A stretch of 38,894 bases of DNA from Lachnospiraceae bacterium (lineage in GTDB: Bacteria > Bacillota > Clostridia > Lachnospirales > Lachnospiraceae), in contig JAAVZR010000037.1 of the NCBI GenBank assembly GCA_022791755.1, forward strand, positions 1-38,894. The letters run 5' to 3'. How positions within the stretch are numbered: position 1 is the first letter of the stretch; every line of letters begins with the position of its first letter. Of the stretch, positions 8,296-15,846 are shown in pieces. The translations under genes and the position numbers were made by a program. Under the pieces are notes generated by a model. The model saw only the letters and a list, made by a program, of their open reading frames with translations, searched no databases and was not told where the DNA came from.

Positions 8296-10533
8296 ATGAA
8301 ATTCAATGCATTACCGCTTGCCCCTGAGGGGCGCGCCGTGACGGATATCGGGGCTTGCAGCGCTCAGTTTCCCGGAGCTGCCTTAGAGGGCGGCGACCTG
8401 TGGGTTCACTACCAGAAATTTGCCGGACGCCATGATACGCTGGAGGCAGGCGTCATGGAAGAAGAAGGGCTTACTCGGGTGGAAACCATATCGGGAAGCG
8501 GCGAAGTGCTCTATCCCGTGAGCATCGCGTATCAGGGGGCTGTCTGGTATGCCTGGAGCGAGACGGAAAACGGCGGCTGGAAGATATGCGTTCGCTATGT
8601 AAAAAAGGGCGTGTGGAGCGAAACCATGGAAGCGGACCGGGGCGAGAGCGTCCTGTATCCGAATTTCTGCATCTGGAACCATGAGCTGTATCTGATCTGG
8701 ACGAGACAGGGCCATAATGCGGCGGCAGCCATGCTGTGCCGTCTCACAGAGGAAGGCGTCACGGAGGCCGGACAGATATCGGTATCGCCTGAGGTTTACC
8801 GGGCCAATGGCTGTGAGGGCGGCGACGGAAACCTGTATGTCGCCTATGACGCCTATAAGGACGGCGCCTACCACACGCTGGCCCGGGTCCGCACCGAAAA
8901 GGGCTGGAGCGATGAGGTACAGCTGGATCACACGGCGGAGTGGACATGCAGCAGCCGCATCATCCCCTCCAAAGAGGGAGCGACCGTGTGCTGGTACAGC
9001 TTCGGTTATCAGGCCACCTTTGCCGTCTTAAGCGATGATATCTGTGAGAAGGACGGGCAGATTGCGGCGGCAGCTCCTGTCACCATTCTCTCCAATGAAG
9101 GCTGGTATATGGATCTCCATGCCGCCGGCCGTCCGGACGGTTTCCAGGTGCTGACCTATACCTGGAGCAAAGACGCGGTGCTGGTCCGCTACCGCAGAGC
9201 AGGGGAAGCCTGGAGCGAGCCGGCGCAGGTGTCCTATGAGGATATCCATTGTGCCGTCCATCCCTCCATTCTCCTGGGAGAGGGGGAGGATATACTGCTG
9301 GCATGGCAGTTTGCCAACCGCAACGGCCACTATGACCGCAATGCCTGCATCGTTCTGACCCATTTCACTCCGGAGGATATCGACAGGCGTGCCGACGGCA
9401 GCCGGGAGACCCAGATCGTGGTTTTCACGAGACCGATTCCCGCCGAAAAGCATCTGGACCGTCGCTCTGGCGCAGAGGTGAAGGAGTGGCTGGAGCAGAA
9501 CGGATATTCCTGCAAGCTGCTCTTTGGCGATATCCACGGACAGAGCGGCATCTCCGACGGTATGGGCATGATCGATCAGTATTACCGCCGCAGCCGCGAT
9601 AAGGCAGATTTGCAGTTCTCCTGCCTGACGGACCATGACTGTTATCCCGACTGGATCTCCCAGTCCGAGTGGGAGCTGATGCGCACCACAGCCAGGCTGA
9701 TGAATACGGACGGCGAGCTGACATGCCTTCTGTCCTTCGAGTGGACGCCCAATGAGTATCAGTATGATTTTGGACATAAAAACATTTATTACCGGGACGA
9801 CAGGGGAGATATCTTCCGCTCCGGCGATGCCAGCGGCATCACTCCTACGGATCTGTATGCCAGCCTGAAAGACAATAAGAGCTACCGGGGCATATGCATT
9901 CCTCATCACCCGGCGGCAGACTGGGGGATGGTCAGCGCAGCGACGGACTGGTCCTTCCACGACGATCAGGTGGAACGTCTGGCCGAGATCATGTCCCGCC
10001 ATGCCCCCTATGAGGATGACGACAGCGTCAGCAAGTACACGAAAAACATCAAGAAGATGAAAGGGCACAGCGTTCAGGCTGCCCTGGCCAGAGGCTATCG
10101 CATGGGCTTTACCGCAGGCAGCGACTCCCATCAGATGGAGCACGGTGTGGAGGGCGGCATCGTGGCCGTCTATACGCCGACCCATGACCGGGAAGGAATC
10201 TGGGACAGCATGTATGACCGCCATACCTACGGGACCACCGGGGCCAGAATCCTGGTATCCTTTAAGGTCAACGGTCATATGATGGGCAGCGAGCTGACCG
10301 TGGCTAAGGATGCGGCCGTAACCATGGAGATCAGTGTCTTTGGAACGAAAGATGTGAAGGTCGACCTCCTGCGCAATAATGAGGTCATAAAGACCTGGGA
10401 GCCCGCAAGCCCCCGTCTGGATGTGAAGCTGGAGGAGACAGGATGCGGTGAGAGCGATTATTACTATGTCCGCGTCACTCAGCCGGATGAGCATATGGCA
10501 TGGTGCAGTCCTGTGTGGATTGACCGGGTGTAA
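8296..10533 (+). CDS. Cytoplasmic propeller-PHP (DUF3604-like) putative metal-dependent hydrolase
   Basis: Function not known. The 745-residue protein has no signal peptide or membrane segment. Residues about 1-390 look like a beta-propeller: repeated strands with W, such as VWYAWSE, LYLIWTR, LYVAYDA and ILLAWQF. Residues about 405-640 look like a PHP-type metal site: GDIHGQS near 412, TDHD near 445, a Glu in FEWTPNE, GHKN, IPHHPA near 535 and GSDSH near 608. The first motif has HxQ where classical PHP enzymes have HxH. A C-terminal part of about 100 residues is probably a beta-sandwich. DUF3604/PHP relatives hydrolyse phosphoesters or similar bonds. Its place as last gene of a nucleoside-type import operon suggests it acts on the imported compound, which is inference. 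The start follows a perfect AGGAGG. Confidence 0.75.
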   Translation: MKFNALPLAPEGRAVTDIGACSAQFPGAALEGGDLWVHYQKFAGRHDTLEAGVMEEEGLTRVETISGSGEVLYPVSIAYQGAVWYAWSETENGGWKICVRYVKKGVWSETMEADRGESVLYPNFCIWNHELYLIWTRQGHNAAAAMLCRLTEEGVTEAGQISVSPEVYRANGCEGGDGNLYVAYDAYKDGAYHTLARVRTEKGWSDEVQLDHTAEWTCSSRIIPSKEGATVCWYSFGYQATFAVLSDDICEKDGQIAAAAPVTILSNEGWYMDLHAAGRPDGFQVLTYTWSKDAVLVRYRRAGEAWSEPAQVSYEDIHCAVHPSILLGEGEDILLAWQFANRNGHYDRNACIVLTHFTPEDIDRRADGSRETQIVVFTRPIPAEKHLDRRSGAEVKEWLEQNGYSCKLLFGDIHGQSGISDGMGMIDQYYRRSRDKADLQFSCLTDHDCYPDWISQSEWELMRTTARLMNTDGELTCLLSFEWTPNEYQYDFGHKNIYYRDDRGDIFRSGDASGITPTDLYASLKDNKSYRGICIPHHPAADWGMVSAATDWSFHDDQVERLAEIMSRHAPYEDDDSVSKYTKNIKKMKGHSVQAALARGYRMGFTAGSDSHQMEHGVEGGIVAVYTPTHDREGIWDSMYDRHTYGTTGARILVSFKVNGHMMGSELTVAKDAAVTMEISVFGTKDVKVDLLRNNEVIKTWEPASPRLDVKLEETGCGESDYYYVRVTQPDEHMAWCSPVWIDRV

Positions 10534-10550
10534 ACAGGATACTAAAAAGA

Positions 10551-10597
10551 GATAAAAGACGGGTGAAGGGCCTGGGGCCTTTCACCCGTCTTTTATC
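10551..10597. terminator. Strong rho-independent terminator ending the importer operon
   Basis: A 22-bp stem with one G-U pair joins 10551-10572 to 10576-10597 around a 3-nt loop. The stem ends in TCTTTTATC on the + strand and is A-rich on the 5' side, so it could work in both directions. It lies 18 bp after the stop of the propeller-PHP gene. Confidence 0.9.
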
Positions 10598-10692
10598 CTG
10601 TGCCTCCCTCTGAGAGAATTGCGCCGGTAAAAAAGCGCAGAAAGCGAACCGCAAAATAATGCCGCAGGTATCTGTTAAAAGCCGGCCGCTTA

Positions 10693-10701
10693 TGATAGAA
10701 T
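10693..10701 (+). promoter_or_regulatory. Possible extended -10 promoter
   Basis: TGATAGAAT (TGn plus TAGAAT) at 10693-10701 is an extended -10 element. There is no convincing -35 box 17 bp upstream (TGTTAA). It would drive the transglutaminase-fold gene with a leader of about 80 bases. Confidence 0.35.
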
Positions 10702-10789
10702 GAAAACAACAGGATGGAAAGATCACCGTTTCCCTGCCGTGCAATGTGTCATGGGCGGCGGAAGAATTCAGAGAACCGGAGGATAGAGA

Positions 10790-12223
10790 ATGAACAGAAA
10801 CGAAAATGAAAACGACTGGATCACATGGCTGTCGTTGCCGTTACCCGAGGATGTGATGAAGCACAAGTGGCACGGAGATTTTGCGGCCATGGAGCAGGCG
10901 ATGGACCGCCGCTTAAGCGGCGGGCTTTCGGACGGGATGCGAAAGCGGCTTTTGCTGGAGAAAAAAATCATAAAAAGACTGCCGGGAAATTATCCGCTTG
11001 ACCGGGAGGATGCCTGCAAAAAGCTGGAGGAGGCGGTGGAGGGCTTTCGACCGGAGGAGCTGAAGAAGCTGATGGATGAAGACTGTGCCGACTGGATCTA
11101 CATCGGCGGCGAACCGCACTTTCGAGATAACCTTCTGGAGAATCTCTTTAAGACCAGACCGGATTACGCTGCCAGAAGAAGAAAAGAGCAGGAGGAGAGC
11201 CGGGAGAAGGGCTTCCTCAGTGAGGCGATAGAGAACATGCGTACGGAGGGTGGCATGGATCTGACCATCCGTCTGCGGGCCAGGCTGTGGTTTGCGAGGG
11301 AAGCGGCGTGCCGGCCGGGGGAGACGGTGCGTGTCTGGCTGCCGATACCGGCCGTGGGGGCTCAGGTGAAAGCGGTGCGTATCCTGGATGACGGGACGGG
11401 GACGCTGCCCCGGGAATGCCTGTATTTCGTACATACGGCGCCGGAGAGCGCTCCCCAGCGCACGATCTGCTGGGAGGTCTCATGGCAGCCGGGGCTGGAG
11501 TTTTTGGTGGAGTATGAGTATGATATCGAAGCCGGATATGTGGATCTGTGGGGAGAGGATGGGAAACCTGCCTTTCGGCAGTCCCGCTACGCCTGCTTTG
11601 ACGCGGTGACCCGGGACGATCTGGCGGAGCAGCCGCCTCATATCGTATTTTCCCCGATGATCCGGTCCCTGACAAATGAGGTGGTGGGGGAGGAGACAAG
11701 GCCCCTGGAGAAAGCCCGCCGCATCTATGACTATGTGACGAAGAAGATCCGGTATTCCTTTATGCGCAGCTATGTGACGCTTCCGGTGATCTCAGAGTAT
11801 GTGGCGGCCGGCGGGAAAGGGGACTGCGGCGCGCAGTCGATTCTCTTTATCGCCATGTGCCGGTGTGCCGGGATTCCCGCCAGATGGCAGTCCGGGCTGT
11901 ACGCCAATCCGGGAAGAGTGGGCAATCATGACTGGGCCCGTTTTTATGTGGAAGAGTACGGCTGGCTCTATGCGGACTGCTCCTTCGGCGGAGGCGCTCA
12001 CCGGGCCGGGGACGAGTCCCGCCGCCGCTTTTATTTCGGCAATCTGGATCCCTACCGGATGCCGTCCTGCAACCGCTTCCAGACGGATTTCGATCCGGTG
12101 ATGAGGAGGTTACGCTCGGATCCCTTCGATGCCCAGAGCGGAGAGGCGGAGCTGACGGGAGAGGAGCATGAGAGGTATCCTTTTGAGTCAGAGACCGTGA
12201 TAACCGCGGTGGAAGAACGGTAA
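10790..12223 (+). CDS. Transglutaminase-fold (cysteine protease-like) protein
   Basis: The 477-residue protein has a complete transglutaminase-core triad: Cys346 in GDCGAQS, His380 in GNHDWARF and Asp396 in LYADCSFGG. These motifs span about residues 310-400, preceded by the typical helix KARRIYDYVTKKIRYS. The N-terminal 165 residues are charged and helical with no known domain, and a beta-rich segment (about 170-280) precedes the core. There is no signal peptide or membrane segment, so it acts in the cytoplasm. Bacterial members are mostly proteases or amidases rather than crosslinkers; the substrate here is unknown. The start is supported by CGGAGG 7 bp upstream. It stands alone between a terminator and the methyltransferase promoter. 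Confidence 0.8.
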   Translation: MNRNENENDWITWLSLPLPEDVMKHKWHGDFAAMEQAMDRRLSGGLSDGMRKRLLLEKKIIKRLPGNYPLDREDACKKLEEAVEGFRPEELKKLMDEDCADWIYIGGEPHFRDNLLENLFKTRPDYAARRRKEQEESREKGFLSEAIENMRTEGGMDLTIRLRARLWFAREAACRPGETVRVWLPIPAVGAQVKAVRILDDGTGTLPRECLYFVHTAPESAPQRTICWEVSWQPGLEFLVEYEYDIEAGYVDLWGEDGKPAFRQSRYACFDAVTRDDLAEQPPHIVFSPMIRSLTNEVVGEETRPLEKARRIYDYVTKKIRYSFMRSYVTLPVISEYVAAGGKGDCGAQSILFIAMCRCAGIPARWQSGLYANPGRVGNHDWARFYVEEYGWLYADCSFGGGAHRAGDESRRRFYFGNLDPYRMPSCNRFQTDFDPVMRRLRSDPFDAQSGEAELTGEEHERYPFESETVITAVEER

Positions 12224-12229
12224 AAGCGG

Positions 12230-12258
12230 TTGTGGTTTTCCTCTGAAAATGCTAGAAT
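12230..12258 (+). promoter_or_regulatory. Extended -10 promoter of the methyltransferase gene
   Basis: TTGTGG at 12230-12235 and TAGAAT at 12253-12258 are 17 bp apart, and TGC directly precedes the -10 box, making it an extended -10 promoter. It begins immediately after the stop of the transglutaminase-fold gene. Confidence 0.5.
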
Positions 12259-12322
12259 GAGAAGTGAATGTGACACGAAGTGACAAAAAACACAGCCGTT
12301 TGGCAGGGGGAGAACTCCTGAT

Positions 12323-14182
12323 ATGGAAAGGATGAAAAGAGGATCCATGGATATGACCGGGCGCAATGTGGATAAGATCGCCGCGTTGTTTCCCAACTGT
12401 GTGACTGAAACCCTGGATGAGGAGCACAGCAGGCCGGGGGCTTTAGTCTGTAAGAGGGCCGTAAATTTTGACCAGCTTCGCCAGATGCTTTCCGGGGAGA
12501 TCATCGAGGGCGGGGAAGCCTATGAATTCACCTGGGTCGGCAAGAAGGCCGCCATAGCGGAGGCCAACCGGCCCACGGACAGGACCCTTCGGCCCTGTCC
12601 GCAGGAAAGCGTCGGCTGGGAGACCACAAAGAATCTCTATATCGAGGGAGATAATCTGGAGGTGCTGAAGCTGCTCTTGCAGAGCTACATGAACAAGATC
12701 CGGGTGATTTATATTGATCCGCCCTATAATACCGGAAACGATTTCATATTCCGCGATGATTTCACCCGGACAGCACAGGAATACGATGAGGCCCTGGGCG
12801 TCTGTGACGAGGAGGGCAACCGTCTGTTTAAGAACACGGACAGCAACGGGAGATTTCATTCCGACTGGTGCTCCATGATGTATTCCCGGCTGCTTCTGGC
12901 CAGGAATCTGCTGACAGAGGACGGGGCGATCTTTGTGAGCATCGACGAACATGAGCACGCCGGCCTTGTGTGTATGATGGACGAGATATTCGGGAAGGAA
13001 AATTATATTGATTCGGTGGTCTGGAATAAGAAGACCTCGGCCAAGGGCGTGCCTCCCAAAAGCATGATGGTGAATATCCACGAATACATCGTGGTGTACG
13101 CAAAGAGCAGAGACTTCCGGTTCACCGGCGAGAAGAGGGATGAGAAAGCGGACGGATTTAAGAATCCGGACGGCGATCCCAGAGGGCCGTGGAGAGAGTC
13201 GAATATCAAGAGCACGACGAAGCCGGTGGACGAAGCCTTTACCATCACGGATCCGGATACCGGAAGGCAGTATACGAACACATGGGCCTTTTCGAGAGAG
13301 TCGCTGGAGCGGATGATCCGGGAGGGAAGGATCCTGTGGAAGGACACTCTGCCCAAGCAAAAGGAATTCCTCTATGAGATGACCAATGAAAATAAGGCCA
13401 TCCGGAGCAACTGGGGAGTCTTTGACGCCCAGAGCACCACGGTTTTTCTGAAAAAGCTGATGCCCCAGGTGCATTTTGACAATCCGAAGCCGGTGAGCCT
13501 GATGAAATATCTGGTGAGCGTTGCAACGAGAGAGGACGATATCATCCTGGATTTCTTTTCCGGTTCGGCCACGACGGCGCAGGCGGTTATGGAGACGAAC
13601 AGGGAAGACGGAGGGCACAGAAAATATATCATGGTTCAGATCCCCGAGAGTATACGGGAGGACAGCGAGGCATATAAGGCCGGTTTTATAAATATCTGTG
13701 AAATCGGAAAGGAGCGGATCAGGCGGATCGGAGCATTCCTTCAGAAGGAGAATCCCGGGGCGGATCCGGATCTGGGATTTCGCGTTTTCCGGCTGGACGA
13801 GAGCAACAGAAACGATGTCTTCTGTCCGGCCGGGGAGTACCGTCAGGATATGCTGGCATTTCTGGAATCCAATATCAAACCCGGGCGCACGGATCTGGAT
13901 CTTTTGTTCGGCTGCCTGCTGGAGTGGGGGCTGCCCCTTTCTCTGCCCTGCGCCTCAGAAGAGCTGGAGGGCTGCCGGGTGCATACCTGTGTCTGCGGCG
14001 ACGGCGACCTGATAGGGTGCTTTGATGAAGATATCCCGGATTCGGTGATCCGTGCCATAGCCAAGCGCCGGCCGCGCCGGGCTGTCTTTTGTGACAGAGG
14101 TTTTGCCACAAGCCCGGCGAAAATCAATGCGGCGGAGATTTTTAAGAGGATGGCTCCGGATACCAGGGTGAAAGTGATATGA
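12323..14182 (+). CDS. Type III Mod-like adenine-specific DNA methyltransferase, solitary
   Basis: Transfers a methyl group from S-adenosylmethionine to adenine N6 in DNA. The 619-residue protein has the catalytic motif IV DPPYNTGND in VIYIDPPYNTGN, close to residue 133. The SAM-binding motif I ILDFFSGSATTAQAVME lies near 410, so the catalytic motif comes before motif I, the beta-class order of type III Mod subunits. The target-recognition region is the stretch between, about residues 230-370. The first ATG (12323) has GGGGGAG upstream. The ATG at 12353 (MTGRNVDKIAALFPN), preceded by AGAGGA, matches better where Mod proteins begin and may be the true start. No res gene is next to it: a transglutaminase-fold gene precedes and a MATE transporter follows. 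It is therefore an orphan regulatory methylase or a remnant of a restriction-modification locus. Confidence 0.9.
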   Translation: MERMKRGSMDMTGRNVDKIAALFPNCVTETLDEEHSRPGALVCKRAVNFDQLRQMLSGEIIEGGEAYEFTWVGKKAAIAEANRPTDRTLRPCPQESVGWETTKNLYIEGDNLEVLKLLLQSYMNKIRVIYIDPPYNTGNDFIFRDDFTRTAQEYDEALGVCDEEGNRLFKNTDSNGRFHSDWCSMMYSRLLLARNLLTEDGAIFVSIDEHEHAGLVCMMDEIFGKENYIDSVVWNKKTSAKGVPPKSMMVNIHEYIVVYAKSRDFRFTGEKRDEKADGFKNPDGDPRGPWRESNIKSTTKPVDEAFTITDPDTGRQYTNTWAFSRESLERMIREGRILWKDTLPKQKEFLYEMTNENKAIRSNWGVFDAQSTTVFLKKLMPQVHFDNPKPVSLMKYLVSVATREDDIILDFFSGSATTAQAVMETNREDGGHRKYIMVQIPESIREDSEAYKAGFINICEIGKERIRRIGAFLQKENPGADPDLGFRVFRLDESNRNDVFCPAGEYRQDMLAFLESNIKPGRTDLDLLFGCLLEWGLPLSLPCASEELEGCRVHTCVCGDGDLIGCFDEDIPDSVIRAIAKRRPRRAVFCDRGFATSPAKINAAEIFKRMAPDTRVKVI

Positions 14183-14264
14183 GAGACAGGGAGACATGGT
14201 TTAGGGAGGCAGGCGGGAATTTTGCGATAGAAAGGCGGAACCGGCACAGAGCCGGCAGAGGATA

Positions 14265-15743
14265 ATGACAGATAAATCAGATAAAACCAATAAAAGACTT
14301 CATACGGTACTGGATGATTTGCCAAGCGGGACGGAAGGCGAGGAGCAGGGCGGGAAGGTGTCGAAGACGCTTCCTGCCAATGTGAGGGCCGGAGATCTGT
14401 ACAGAGATATTGTGCGGATCGCATGGCCCAGTTTTGTGGAGCTGATCCTGACACAGCTGGCCTCCATGGTGGATTTGATGATGGTAGGATCCATCGGGGG
14501 AGAGGCCAATCCGCAGCTGGGAGCACAGGCGCTGACGGCGGTGGGACTGACGACCCAGCCCAAGTTTTTGCTGATGGCGGCTTTTGTGGCCATGAATACC
14601 GGAGTGACGGCTCTGGTGGCCCGCTATAAGGGCCTGGGCAATCGGGAAAAGGCCAATCTGGTGGTGAGGCAGGGGCTGATGTTTACGTTCACGACCACGA
14701 TACTCCTCTCTGCTCTGGGGGTTATCTTTGCCCGGCCCATGGTGGTGTTTATGGGATCGACGGAGGAAGCGGTTACCATATGGGCCACCCAGTATCTGCA
14801 AATTCAGATGGCAGGCTTTCTGACCATGGCGCTGACCAGTACCATCACGGCTTCACTGCGGGGAGTGGGGGATTCCCGCTCCAGCATGATGTATAACATG
14901 ATTGCCAACCTGGTCAATGTGGCCTTTAACTGGCTGCTCATATATGGCAACCTGGGCTTCCCGGAATGGGGAGTGGCAGGCGCTTCTCTGGCCACGGTGC
15001 TGGGGCAGCTGGTTGCGTTTTTCATCGCTCTGGGGATCATTCTGCGTGGAAACGGCTTTTTAAAGCTGGAATGGAGATTGGGCTTTCTGCCGGACCGGCA
15101 CACGCTGAGGGACCTTTTGAATATCGGGATTCCGGCTATGATCGAGCAGCTTCTGATGCGGGCCGGGATGATTATTTTCACTAAGACTGTGGCCAGTCTG
15201 GGTACGACGGCCTATGCCACGCATCAGATCTGTATGAATATACAGGCGCTTTCCTTTATGACAGGCCAGGCCTTCGCCGTCTCGTCCACCACGTTGATGG
15301 GACAGTCTCTGGGAAAGAGGCGCAGCGACATGGCTCATGCCTATTGCAGCCGGGTCAGACGCATCGGTATGTTTTCGGCCGTTATCATCTCTGCGGTCTT
15401 TATCTTCTTCGGCGGGGCGATCGTGGCGCTCTATAATAAGGATGCGGAGATTGTGGCGGCCGGGGCCCGGATCATGCTGTTCATGGCATTTTTACAGCCG
15501 TTGCAGACGTCGCAGTTTATCATTGCCGGCGCGCTCAGGGGAGCCGGCGATACCCGCGCCACGGCGGTCATCACCTTTGTCACGGTCCTTTTGCTGAGGC
15601 CGTCTCTGGCGATTCTTCTGGTTCATCTGGGCTATGGACTGTATGGGGCCTGGATTGCTCTGGCCTGCGATCAGGCGGTCCGCTCGGTGCTGGTGCTGGC
15701 CAGGTATCACGGCGGGCGATGGAAGACTCTGAAGGTGGGCTGA
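14265..15743 (+). CDS. MATE-family multidrug/cation exporter (first)
   Basis: Membrane antiporter that expels drugs or organic cations using a Na+ or H+ gradient. The 492-residue protein has about twelve membrane segments in two homologous halves. Typical features are LTQLASMVDLMMVGSIGG in the first helix, TASLRGVGDSRSSMMYN in the middle, and the equivalent AGALRGAGDTRATAVI in the second half. The first 55 residues are hydrophilic, longer than usual for the family, so translation might begin a little downstream, although AGAGGA before the ATG at 14265 supports the long form. It lies 82 bp after the methyltransferase and may be co-transcribed. The substrate cannot be told. Confidence 0.92.
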   Translation: MTDKSDKTNKRLHTVLDDLPSGTEGEEQGGKVSKTLPANVRAGDLYRDIVRIAWPSFVELILTQLASMVDLMMVGSIGGEANPQLGAQALTAVGLTTQPKFLLMAAFVAMNTGVTALVARYKGLGNREKANLVVRQGLMFTFTTTILLSALGVIFARPMVVFMGSTEEAVTIWATQYLQIQMAGFLTMALTSTITASLRGVGDSRSSMMYNMIANLVNVAFNWLLIYGNLGFPEWGVAGASLATVLGQLVAFFIALGIILRGNGFLKLEWRLGFLPDRHTLRDLLNIGIPAMIEQLLMRAGMIIFTKTVASLGTTAYATHQICMNIQALSFMTGQAFAVSSTTLMGQSLGKRRSDMAHAYCSRVRRIGMFSAVIISAVFIFFGGAIVALYNKDAEIVAAGARIMLFMAFLQPLQTSQFIIAGALRGAGDTRATAVITFVTVLLLRPSLAILLVHLGYGLYGAWIALACDQAVRSVLVLARYHGGRWKTLKVG

Positions 15744-15769
15744 AACCGTGAACTTTTTGAAATACGCAT

Positions 15770-15799
15770 TTGACAACTGTACGGCAATGCATGTATAAT
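15770..15799 (+). promoter_or_regulatory. Near-consensus promoter of the PFOR gene
   Basis: A perfect TTGACA at 15770-15775 and a perfect TATAAT at 15794-15799 are separated by 18 bp. Together with AGGAGG at 15831-15836 this predicts very high expression, which suits a central energy enzyme. Confidence 0.88.
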
Positions 15800-15846
15800 G
15801 AGAAATAGCGGTATTAACCCAAATTACCATAGGAGGAACAAACTTT

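Noticed and set aside
9028..10494. Long open frame on the minus strand opposite the propeller-PHP gene (488 codons).
   Set aside because: It mirrors the GC-rich third positions of the forward gene, has no family motifs, and the forward protein has clear metal-site motifs and a perfect ribosome binding site.
15809..15827. GGTA...TACC dyad between the PFOR promoter and start as a redox operator.
   Set aside because: Only four paired bases at each end, and it does not match the Rex pattern TTGTTAAnnnnTTAACAA.
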